Origin: Xiphydria camelus | Taxonomy: Eukaryota; Arthropoda; Insecta; Hymenoptera; Xiphydriidae | Reading direction: 5' to 3' | Length of the DNA stretch: 64,000 nt | Assembly (NCBI GenBank): GCA_963678675.1 | Contig: OY783192.1 | Span: 4,598,001 to 4,662,000, forward strand | Shown here: positions 13,482 to 24,615 of the stretch, piece after piece | Layout of the letters: each line of letters starts with the position of its first letter | How positions within the stretch are numbered: the stretch's first letter is position 1 | Translations under genes and position numbers: made by a program | Notes under the pieces: model-generated | The model's input: the letters and a program-made list of their open reading frames with translations, nothing else | The model's database searches: none | What the model was told of the DNA's origin: nothing

Positions 13482-14420
13482 TTCAAGTAAGTACCTACTA
13501 TTGAAAATTCAGGTTCTTTCGATCCTTAAGATTCAAACCATTTTCAACAGTGTACCAACAATTTTTGTTTGGCTAATTCATTCACGCAGAGCACTTCCCG
13601 TTGAAATGAAATGAAATTTATCGTCTTATTATCATTTCGTTTTTTCTCTATCGCGCGCATAAACTCAGCACGCACCTATTTCGACGTCCTCTAATCATAT
13701 ATGCGATTACTATCGATGACCCACAGACGAAACGTGTGATTCACGTGGTCCATTCAAATTCATCTCCACGAGGCAAGCTGCGGTGTCAAAAGTCTCGATG
13801 AATATAGGTACATCGCCAAATGAGGATCTGATCATGTAAATCAATTCCGCCTGTATCGAGCCGAAGGGATTATACGGGCGTATTGACACTACAAAATATG
13901 TGCGTATCGTGGCATCGCTATTATTCTCTCGTGATTTGTCCGTTCACGGGCGTCTGTGTAAGTGCGAGTTTCATTAATATTAATCGATCCATCGCTGTCG
14001 ATTACGACTCTTTCGGGAGAGAAAAATATAAGAGAATCTCGACAATCTCCCGCGAGGCGTAGGTAACCGTACGCGCGAGCGATTAATCGCTAACGAAATT
14101 CTGTATACCAGGCGCAAACGGTTATACTTTTTTTTTTATCATCCCACATTTACACGCGATACGTTTTCGTGCCTCGAAATTACTTCGCGGCGCACCTGTC
14201 GATGTCTTAACGATCGTTAACTTCATACACTCCTGAACTCTCTCGTATATACGAACTTTCTATGCGCGAGAATTACGAGATGAGTCAAAGGAATATGAAT
14301 GGACATTATTGATACCTTAGAGAAAGAGAAACTGGCGGTACAGTCTTGTACGTGGTTTTTTCAATAGGGTATATCCTGTAAGATTATCCATAAGATTCTC
14401 ACGAGTCCCAAGCGGAAGAC

Positions 14421-14710
14421 TACATTGAGAGCAATAATTGCTAATGACAAAACAATAATATGTTTGGAATCAAGAACATATGATCTTACAAATTTTTAAC
14501 AACGCAGATTTTTGATCAAAGAATACATATTCTTGATTCAAGAGTACCTGCGTTTGAATGAGAAATTCTTTTTGCGCGCATAAAACAATTACTCGAGCCT
14601 ATGAAATATTTTCTCGCGCGAAGAAAACCAGCGCTTGATCCTGAGATTATATCATGTTTTTGATTGAAGAAAGCATTTTTTTGGCAGCAGCAATTATTTC
14701 TCTCAGTGTA
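14421..14710. mobile_element. Family A MITE, 290-bp uninterrupted copy
   Basis: Starts tacattgagagcaataattg and ends aattatttctctcagtgta. The only copy here without an insertion, so it shows the natural unit length. Internal gaatcaagaaca / tcttgattcaaga motifs are inverted. Confidence 0.87.
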
Positions 14711-15892
14711 CCTAGCGTCAAAAATAAGGCAAAATCGTGCCGATATACGCCAGAGCACGAAATGACGATTCCAGCAAAATCGTTGCTCCCTCTGCTTTAC
14801 CAGATGGCACGCGCTCCTCGGCATTCCGTACCATCACACCACGTGGCGGTTAATCCTCGCCCCCTAATTACCGTAGCTGCAGACGCGCAAGGAGAGCGCA
14901 AACCCGAGGGAGCGCGCGCGCGCGCGGGGCAAAACGAAGAAGCCACGCCGCGAAAATAATCCAGCCGTTTAATCGCGACTCTCTCTCGAAAACCGATCGC
15001 GGCAGGGGGGAGCGGGGCGGGCAATAAATATCGGGTAAGAAAAGATCGGGCGCTACTTATGCCGTCAGCGATAATGACGGGGTGTGTTCGGGCTGTTTGC
15101 TTAGAGAGCAGATTAGTGAATGAATCCACAGGTGGGCGCCATCCGTCACACACCGGATCAGAGATCGGACCAGCCCCTGCAACCTATCCACCATCTAGCT
15201 CTTCCATACACCTCGGGAACACGCCTCGCGGTCCTTGCTCGCGCGCACGTCCTGCGCGCGCGTACAGGTATACATCTACGGCCGTGCTCGACTACCTGAC
15301 CGCAGCAGCTGCTGACAGCGTCGATGTGGCACGAGACAATCGCCTGTGATATCCATCATCACCCGGTTCGAGGATAATCGGTGGGTCCACGCCCATCAGC
15401 GAGGATCGAAGCGGGTGCTGGCTAAATAGCCGGGTTCGACGCGAGTATGGGTTACGGTTTTCGACGTCGACGCGAAGTCGGCGGTCCGCCGCTGATCGAG
15501 TCCGGGTCCGGTGGATCGCCTGATTTGTTTTGACGCGGTGAACGGTAGTTGGGAACGGTGAACACTCGTCATAATTACAACTTGGTTATTTTATACGAGT
15601 ATAGGTATAGTTATGGGTCGTGCTCTCTGCGAGCAGCAAGGGAATGCCGTAACGGAGCGATTGGTCATGCCTGTCGAATTATCTCCGTGAAAAGAGAACA
15701 GCGGGAACGACCGATCGTGCGACATTGATGAGAGTCGTACAAAGAGACCGATTCGAATCTCGAGCGTTGAGAGATGTAAACGGTTCGAAGTGCGAAACAA
15801 AAGTGTTTTTCGAGCGTGGACTATGTAGGTACTACTGCATAGTAAAAAAGTGGTGTTCACTTTTAACATCACTTCACCGGTGGACCTATATC

Positions 15893-17003
15893 ATATGAGG
15901 CTAGACTTGCTCGCCAAGAAAGAACCTTAAATCGTTATTGTCTCATTATCGCGTGAGCTTTCGACTCATGTTTGTATAAGGTAAAGTCGGGAGAGATGGC
16001 GCACCTTTTTTTAAAGTGGTACAAAAACTATATTTGTAGGATAAGCAATACTTCATTGATAATGTGGATAGAGCGAACAATAAAATATAGGAATTTGTAA
16101 AAGAACGACCAAAAGTGTTATCGAGTTTTGTAAAAAATTTGTCAAAAGGAAATATACCAAAAACCAACTCACCCGCCCTAGTATGGGTGAGATGGCGCAG
16201 TAGAAAAAATTGGTGGGGGTGAGTGGTTCTCCAAGAATAGGCTTCGAAATTAAAAGTGCAACTACTTTTAATGTGCCAAATAACAAAAACAAAAATACAA
16301 ATTTATCTTAAATAATCAAATTTAAAGAAAAATACCAAAAAGTATTGATTATTCCAACCATATAAACTTAAAACATCTGTTAAATGTAATAAATCTTAAT
16401 AATCACATGTAAAAGTTATTTCGCTTTTCTGCTACATCGTAAACACATATTTGGATAGTTGGTGCATCCCGAACAGTCGGATTACACGGCTTGCGCCAAC
16501 TCACCCGACTTCGTTGGGTTAGATGTTGCAGTCATTGTCTTTCTTGTACATGAAGCACGGAACGAAATTTGAGGTTAGGAACAATATTTACAAGTTTATG
16601 AAGTGAAATGACCAAATCAAATACATTCAAATCAGAATAATAACTTACTGGATGCCTAATTATTATTATACAAGAAAATAATCAGGGCCAATACAATATA
16701 TACAGTTATATTTATTTTATCCTCTGATAAGAAAAACAGCCGTTCGGTAACACACACTTACTGCACATGCACACTAATCGTTTGTGTCGCCAACTGAGTC
16801 AGTGTTGCTACACAGACAAAGAAATTATTTGACTGAGCCGTCTCACCCGCTGCGCCATCTCTCCCGACTTTACCCTAACACTTTTTTGAAGATTACACTT
16901 TTATCTACAACAATGTCTTATATCGATATAGGCTAAAAGTTCATAAATAATGAGATAATAGTGGTTGAAGCTTCTCTCCTGGCGTTTAGTTTAGCCCCAT
17001 ACG
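15893..17003. mobile_element. Family D MITE interrupted by an 897-bp element
   Basis: Left tatgaggctagacttgctcg; right half (cttatatcgatataggctaa to gtttagccccata) matches the intact D copy at 27569. The split falls at gtata/acactttttt of the D consensus. Confidence 0.82.
15979..16875. mobile_element. 897-bp TA-flanked element (AGGTAAAGTCGGGAGAGATGG termini)
   Basis: Left aggtaaagtcgggagagatg and right catctctcccgactttaccc are inverted over about 25 bp, flanked by TA. Related to the element at 57836. Internal strings such as gggtgagatggcgcag repeat the terminal theme. No intact transposase seen, so a non-autonomous derivative. Confidence 0.87.
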
Positions 17004-17013
17004 GTATGTAGGT

Positions 17014-17241
17014 ATACCTGTGGCCAATGATTCTCATCGACCCGCTTTGGGTGACGGTATTTTATCGAGTCGACCGTAACTAAACGATACGAGCGGATCT
17101 TCTTGTTTTGCCGTGAAGGATCGATCAAATTTAGCTCTCATGGCAAGACAATAAGATTCGCTTGATCCATTTAGCTACAGTTGACTCGATAAAGTACCGT
17201 CACTCAAAGCGGGTCGATCAGAATCAATTGCCGCAGGTGTA
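17014..17241. mobile_element. 228-bp MITE (tacctgtgg termini)
   Basis: Left gacccgctttgggtgacggt with tatcgagtcgac is mirrored by gtcgataaagt-type and accgtcactcaaagcgggtc at the right; arms about 55 bp. Lies between D and the right part of F. Confidence 0.8.
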
Positions 17242-17812
17242 CCACATCTGGTGTTATTCAGTCTTATTCCATTATTATCTAATACCGAAAGAGTGGTCTA
17301 TATAAATCCACAGCGCACAGAATTCTTTTAGTGTATAACTCGAGCTATCGCGGGTCGTCCTCGAGGTAAAGATATGATGGAGTGCTAAGGAGATTGGCGG
17401 ACCACCGGAGTAATGTCCGCACTAATAGCAGTGATCATCCTGCCTTGTTGGGAATGAACCCGCCCGCTTTTACCAGTCTGCCCGCTCTTCAGGTTCCACC
17501 CTGTTCTACCTCGCCCTGCAGCCCAGCCCACACGGATTGATGGATGTTTACCAAACTAACTGCCTTCGTGCAGCCTGCCCTTCGGCTACGAGCTACCTTA
17601 CCGTCGATCCGCTCGTCGCTCTCTCTCCCTCTCTCGTTGTAGATATCGCGAGAGGCGCGCGCTTTTTAGCCTTCGGGGTGCGAGCTCTTTACGCGGACGT
17701 TTCCAGAGAGGGACGCCAATTATACCGACGCGAGACGAGGTGAAGGCGCGAGTCTCCGCGATCCGGTATCGCGCTGTCCAGCGCGTAATCCACAACGCAC
17801 GTCTCGCACAGC

Positions 17813-18880
17813 TACACGGAGAAAAAGGATTAGTACTTTTTATAGTGAATTCCAGTAACAAGGCTCGTCGAGGTGAAACATTGAATTTTTTAATAGACGC
17901 AGCGTACCTACTTCTTATAGTTCGTAATAGGCGGATGAACCCGTAAAAACACCACACATATTTACTAACGGGAGATTGGTAAATTTTACCGTATAAACTG
18001 TACACTGAGAGAAAAAAATAGTAAAGTTTACTATTTTTTTTACTATTTCGATGGGTTAAGGGGGTCATAACTAAGATTAATAGTAAACTGTAGTAGTAAT
18101 ATTAACTATGATTTCCTGGTAAGAGAATTACGATATTTGAAAACTATTTCGCAATAGTAAAATTTACTGTTTTAAGTTTACTAACTTCATATAGTAATAT
18201 TTATCATTTATTTACGGTAATATGTATTAAATGTTTACAATTGCATATTTATCATTTATTACTAAAGGGGTTCTATTCTCAATAATACACCCAATTACTT
18301 ATAATAACAGTAGTTATGGCTACTGAATACGTAGAGTAGATAATATGTAGTATTAAAAAATGATTTCTACAACTACAATCATTTATACCCGTCAAGATGG
18401 TTAATTCAACCCCCATCTTTTCTCTCAATCTACGTAACCTCTAAATTCGTAGTAAAAATAACTTATTTCGGTAGCAGATTTTAACTCCAACTAAAAGTGA
18501 TCCCAACTATGTATTTCAAATTAGTAAAATAGTGTACTATTAAAATTAGTCTCTATTACTATAATTATCGTACAAAACTCAATAGTACGCACAATTATTT
18601 AATAGTAGTTATGGTTACTAAATCCATAATAAGATATAATACAAAAATGGTTCCTTTAACTAGAACAATTTTTACCCAGCAATTAACGTAGGTTAATTTT
18701 ACCCTCGACTTTTCTCTCAATGTGTGACGTTTATACCTATCTACTATTACAAACTATAAAAAGTACATTGTAGTCTATTAAGAACTTCAATGTTTCACCT
18801 CGAGAAGCCTTGTTACTGCGATAACTGTAAAAATCCATGGGTTCTCCCGTGAATTTTTTCTGATCCTCTTTTTCTGTGTA
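17813..18880. mobile_element. Family B MITE interrupted by a 725-bp element
   Basis: Left tacacggagaaaaaggatta; right end gatcctctttttctgtgta. Family B sequence breaks at about 18000 and resumes at about 18727. Confidence 0.8.
18001..18727. mobile_element. 725-bp element with tacactgagagaaaa termini, nested in family B
   Basis: Left tacactgagagaaaaaaata, right tttctctcaatgtgtga. Termini resemble family A but the interior (atagtaaatttactatt-type repeats and a duplicated half) differs, so it may be a separate subfamily. Confidence 0.68.
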
Positions 18881-20805
18881 CACGCGCACGACGTGAAACT
18901 TGCGCAGTAAAAATTGATCGCCGCGCCAATGTTTCGGCGACGGGTGTAGGTGAAAGAAAAAAAAAAGTGTCGTACCCGATTTATTGTCGCACGAGATTCG
19001 AGATAAGCCGTCCCGCGGTAGTGTAACGAGACGAAATATGGTTGCATTTTAAATGGCGCGTGCATTTAAGTTAGCTCGCCGACTCCGAACCTCGTCGGTG
19101 TCTCGGACGGAGTAATTATAGCTGCATTATTATAACGTCACCGGCAATACGTCACGCCGGTATATCATACATATGCATTACGAGAAGGGCGTATAGCATT
19201 GAACGCGAACCACTTCGATGCCCGCGTACTGGTTCCCTTCTCCTTCTCTTCGTCCCCCTCGGCACGTCAGCCGCGCAACATTTCGAGTCCGTACCTCCTT
19301 TGCTATCGATTCGACTTTCGCGCGACGCACCGCGCGCGGCGTAGCGTGCCGGTCCGTGCTGCACGCGCCGTTCGAACGCGTCAATTTATGGACACTCGCG
19401 CGGAATTCGCCTTTTTTACTTTCCCCGCCTCGCGCGATACTGCGCCGAAACAAAAGCTATGGACACAATATAGGTAAGACGTTTTTCGCCAAGTCGGCGG
19501 CCGAGTCGATCGTCGATTCGGCACTATGTTCCTATGAAATGGTAACACTGTTAAAAAGATTTGTAAATTTGTTATACATTTTTTATGCAAAGTATTATAA
19601 AATTGCAAGTCAAGCGTAGTAATGCGAATCGTTATGAATTATTTGAAATTTCCGAAAAGAGTTTTCAATTTTATAGTCTTTGCTGGAAAAATGCTTCAAC
19701 TTTGGTATATATTTAAGGTGGTTTTATAGTAAATTTAAATCAAATTTGTAGCCAATTTAATTGATTCGATCGCATATAGTCATTTTAACGAATAAACTTG
19801 CAGCATAAAAATTTAATGAAAGTAACATGAAGTTACTACAGAAACTTTTCATAGTGAAGAGCCCAACATGGAGCATCGTGCGACGCGGTGTCCGCGAATA
19901 AGGTTGTCCTGAACCATGCGCCGGCTCTCAATCGTAAGCTTATCCCATTGTGAGAAACGGGTAAGGACGCAAGAAGCGTTTTTCGCCGATTCGTAAAAAA
20001 CGCTTTGTGTACCCCTATAGATACTACCCAAGGGGCCACAACGATGCGCGAAGCGCGCGTAGCGTTTTCGCTTCCGTCGTTATCAGCGTCTCGTTTACCT
20101 CGCCGACGGGAGACCGTGAGTGGACGGTAGGCTAGAAGACCTATCCGCGGTCGGTCCACGTATAAATATCCCGCGGGGATAACTCGGCGTGGGTCCGCGG
20201 TGCGTACACGGAATACAACGGTAAAGGAGAGGGTTTTGTGGGCGCCGGCGGGTTCCAGAAAGAAAAAAGATATCGAGAGAAAGAGAGAGAGAGAGAGGCA
20301 GAAACGCGGCCGAGCTGATACGCAGCCATCCGAAGTTTAATGTTCTCACAGATCTGGCCTTCCTGAACTTTAATTAGTGGATATTCCGCTGCACGTTCAT
20401 CACGCGTGTGCGCCAGAACCGGATAATTTGTGTAGAGATAGGTAAAGTGGGTGTAAAGACACGCGTCGATGACTCTACCAGAATTCGCTCGTTAATGACT
20501 CCCGTTTAAACGAAAGCGATGAAAATTTCGTAAGACTTCGGGCTTGGCTCGATCAGGTTGCGCAAGGGTAACGGCAATTATACGAGCCGCGCGCTCGGTA
20601 GGGGTACCTACTAATAATATGTACCGCGTTTTAACGTCTTCCTTTTGGAGCAGCTTATCGCGAGAGTGGGAGAAAATTGAAACATCTCGAAAGCGGGCTA
20701 TGGGCTTAGGAATACCGAATGAGTTATTTGTTTCTTTCAATCGGAGCTAGTGAGCGGCACGAAATGTTGCTGAAAAAACTCGAAAATATTGAGAGATGTA
20801 ACGAA

Positions 20806-20935
20806 ACATGCACGCAAAAAAGAAACCAGCAATTTTTACTGCTTCATCCAGTGGCGCTTCATTCGAGTTCGTTTTCAAGAATTTATACAAAGGACACATT
20901 TCTATTTGCCGGTTACAACTATATCAAACACTGGT
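20806..20935. mobile_element. Family H fragment
   Basis: catgcacgcaaaaaagaaac followed by cagcaatttttactgcttca and attcgagttcgttttcaag, matching 3440-3520 and 8472-8806. Confidence 0.55.
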
Positions 20936-22761
20936 TTAACTAGATATATCTGTTTGCACAGGAATTTCAATCGGTGCCCCAGGAAAAACTCCTAATTACT
21001 GTGTAATTCTGTATAGCTGTCTGGGCGGAAACGTAGTTTAATGCCAGTCAAACTGTAATACGTGCAGCTGCTTTTTTCCGTGTGTCGATACAGCGTGATC
21101 ATATATTATTATCGCGTAATAACGATATATATCGCCGCGGAGAGTACGCCGAAAAGAATTTCTCTCCCACGGTATTCGAACCGCAACAGCGATCGCGGCT
21201 GCACGACTCCCAAACGCTAATCCTTATACTCGCTCGGCACGCGTGCCGCGCTGGTTTCCGAGTACTCCGCTGCAGGATATAATACCTGCATCGGAGATTT
21301 CTGGCGAAGCGAGCGAACGGCCGAGAGAGAAAGAGAGAGATAAGGATAAAAAAGGCGAGAGGTGGGAAGGAGAGGGGCAGAAAGAAAGGGATAATTACCG
21401 GCCTGCCGCTTTTCAAAGAGAACACGCGCTCGGCCGAGTCGTATCGGCCCGAGACACCGGAACGCGCGGTTTGCCGTTTCACTCCGGACTCCGAGACAAA
21501 ACCAGTATTCGGGTCCCGGTCATTATTATTTGTTTTAGATATTAATGCTTTCCTCCGACTATCAATAATTCACCCGACGTAATCGCATAGTATCCTCTAT
21601 CTATGTACGGCGGAGAGGAGGCCCGTGTAAACGATAAATCACGATAAATACGTTTGCCCGGGCCATTATAAAAGGAAAGGGAGATGCACGATCGACGGAG
21701 TCCGGCGCGAGAGAGCCGATGCGTTCTCTCCCCGGGGCCACTTTTATGCATCGTCCTATATGCACATATTACGATCGCTTAAGTCCCGACCGGAGCGTCG
21801 AGTGATCCATCGCTACGGATTCTACGAAGCTGCCGTTCCGCACCCCTCCCACCCATCCGGAATGCTAACGACGAATCGGCAAGAATCGCGATCGCCAAAA
21901 ATATTTCGCCATTTCGGAATTCTCCACCGCGGGACCCGGAATACACGCGCGTGCCCCGTAAAGTCGTTGCGAGAGAACGACGTCCTTCGACCGCGTCGAA
22001 TCGGTGAGTTTTTTTTCAGACTTTCTCACTGAGCGAGGCGGTGGATTCTGTGCATTCCTAGGGAGCGGTCAATCGGCGATAGATAGTAGAAAAAGAGAGG
22101 GGAAAGGACGGAGAACGAGCAAAAGGCACGGACGCGGAGGGAGAGGCTGTCGGAGGAACAAAGAGAGAAAAGTAAGCAAGGTAGATACTGGGCCCCGCGG
22201 GGGGCTCATAATTGCCGACCCTGAAGATCAGTCGGCCCCATGGGGCCCATCTCTGTTTGTTTTATTCCCTAGTTATACAAACGCGAGATCTACGACCGAT
22301 ATATGATAATTGTCTCCTCTTTCCCCTCCCGTTTCCCTCCCGACCCCTTCCGCATATCCCGGCTAAACGGCACCACGAAATCCCGGGAGCATTATAGATA
22401 TTGATAGACAACGACGCGCGCGGTCCCGACTCGGACGGGACGGACGGACCCTCGAGACGTCGGTGGAAGCTTTCGCCACGTCTCATCACTTATGGATCGC
22501 ATTTATTCAAATTCCGTGCTCGCCTTGCGTGATTAATATTCCTCGTTATGGCCGGCTACCGCCGGCTCTCCGGTCACACGTTCATCACGCGCTCGTGCAA
22601 CCGGATGAGATAAATAAGCGCATTTTTTGGACTTATCCGGAGAGTGGAAGAGGTGCGATGGACCGCGTGCGTCCGCTGGCCGCGTTTCTCTCTCACCGCG
22701 TACTCTTAGATTTTTCCCGTGAACGATTATCGCTACCGCTCGGACGTACATATACCTATCG

Positions 22762-23335
22762 CATGAGTCTAAACTCACTCGGCAGCAAAGAGACTTCGAC
22801 CACTACTACCTATCTCATTATCTATGAGCTTTTTTGAAGACTATATTTTTATCTGCAGAGTGTTCCAGGTTAAGCGTATGTCCCGCGTTAATGGTGAATT
22901 TCTTATGAAAGTCTAAGGCTTTATTTCCAATGAAAAAATGTCGAGGGGTCAAATATTTAAAAAATTATAGGTATATTACAATATGGTTAAAATATTGTAA
23001 CAATAAATCATATTTACTGCATATTTGAGGTGTCGCGTCTCTACCAATGTCGGCTTGTAACCACAGATCGACCTGAATTGTCAAAGCTGTGGTAAATTTG
23101 CACTGGAGTAAATAAAAATTGGTGAACTTAAGTAACTTCCCGTTTAAACAATATTAACCCCTCGACATTTTTTCATTAGAAATAAAGTCTTAGATTTTCA
23201 TAAGGAATTCACCATTAACGGGTCATCCGCTCAACCTGGAATACCCTGTATAACAAAGTCTTATATCGATGTAGCCCAAAAGTTCGTAAATAATGAGATA
23301 ATAGTGATTGAAGTTTCTTTCCTGGCGAGTATAAT
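22762..23335. mobile_element. Family D MITE interrupted by family E
   Basis: Left half atgagtctaaactcactc and right half cttatatcgatgtagcccaa to cctggcgagt belong to D; the break is filled by 22856-23248. Confidence 0.8.
22856..23248. mobile_element. Family E, 393-bp MITE with long inverted repeats (CAGGGTATTCCAGG)
   Basis: Right end reads cagggtattccaggttgagc on the minus strand; left end is cagagtgttccaggttaagc. Arms continue for about 95 bp including aaaaaatgtcgaggggt. TA follows the right end; the left flank is TG, presumably a mutated TA. CAGGGT termini with TA are common in Tc1/mariner-type elements. Confidence 0.85.
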
Positions 23336-23930
23336 CAAGACGGTGACGACTGGAGTGCGAAGAAAATCGAACGCAGTGAAGAAAAAGCATCGCCTCGCAA
23401 GGACGTGGCATAAGTCCGTCATCACGAAATACTCGTATTCTATCGTTTATCTATGCGAAGCGCGTATCGGGAGACGTGACGAATTTACGACGATTCTGAT
23501 ACCGCGCCTATGTGCCGACATTCGATCGACGGCGAGGAGCGAGGCGTCGAACGCTCCGAAGTATACTGGCGATAAAAAACAGCTTATAACGCACCGAGAA
23601 TGGGAAGTATCGACGCACCAGTGGCTTTTAAAATTAGTTGAAAGTAGCGTTATCCGCGGGCAAACGAGTGACCATATTTCAAGGAGATAAGTCCGCCGTG
23701 GCAGCGGGTCGCTCCAAATGCATCTAATAGGTCGTATCTAAATGAGTCGAAAATGAGGTGAAGCAATTAATTATCGAGATTACTTAAACCCGTGACGACA
23801 TTCGAAGTGAACGGGGGAGAAAGTCACTTGTCGAAGAGAGAGGCGGGGCGTCACTGTTGGACCGCCGATGATTAGAGATACCTACAGAAAACTATGAAGT
23901 GGAGGACCATATGATACGGATTACAAGCCT

Positions 23931-24353
23931 GCACGGAGAAAAAGGATTATTCAGTTTTACAGTGAATCTTCCAGTAATAGTGTTCTTCGAGGTGGAATAT
24001 TGAATTTTTTATTAGACACAGTGTACTTTACACAGTTCGTAACAGTATTAACATCCGTTTACGTCATACATATTAACAGGAGATTGGTAAATTTTACCGT
24101 ATAAACTAATGTTTATACTTAAACTGTAAAAAGTACACTGTGCCTATTCAATGTTTCACCTTGAGGAGCCCTGCTACTGGGATTCACTGTAAAAATGACT
24201 AATCCTTTTTCTAATAGTAATTACTAACTGTTAAAAGTATATTGCGGTCTATTAAAAACTTTAATGTTTAATTTCGAGGAGACCTGTTGCTCGAATAACT
24301 GTAAGAATTCATAGGTTTCCCCATGGCTCTTTACTGATCCTTTTTCTCCACGT
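23931..24353. mobile_element. Family B MITE close to exon w35
   Basis: Left gcacggagaaaaaggattat, right gatcctttttctccacgtg; family strings gtaaattttaccgtataaac and aaaaagtacactgtg are present. It looks partly duplicated at the right (two copies of the aatcctttttct end). It ends 126 bp before the last coding exon in the window. Confidence 0.8.
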
Positions 24354-24478
24354 GGGAGATTTACGCCACGAACTATTCACCCAAGATTGAGAAAGATTTC
24401 AGTACGATCATCATCATCAATATAGAAAGAAACGTTCGAAAATACTCCGCTTCTCATAAATAAAAATCGAGTACTTAC

Positions 24479-24615
24479 CTCACTGTCGATCTTCTTAAAC
24501 TCCTCGTCCTCCTCGTCCACTTCGAAGTACAGCTCGGTCGATGTGACGGAGATGATGCCGGGCGCCATGATTCCCGGTGCGATCAGCTTCCCCTTGGTGC
24601 TGATGTTCACCGGAC
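24479..24615 (-). CDS. rg: rg exon w35 (first part of PH-BEACH domain)
   Basis: 137 bp, acceptor TCCTCTAG, donor GTAAGT, phase 0 out. Two bases complete Gly. Encodes [40 protein letters not shown] and ends DSE. It stops partway through the PH-like domain; the next exon is not found in the remaining 24 kb. Confidence 0.97.

Larger units (their letters stand above)
15838..17310. mobile_element. Family F element split by nested insertions (transposon nest)
   Basis: The left piece (tagtaaaaaagtggtgttca, to about 15890) and right piece (taccacatctggtgttattc, from about 17238) are adjacent in the copy at 5377. Between them lie D copy 15893-17003, which itself holds 15979-16875, and element 17014-17241. 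Confidence 0.72.

Noticed and set aside
15360..15460. ggttcgag / gggttcga strings suggesting a tRNA
   Set aside because: The cloverleaf does not form around either string.
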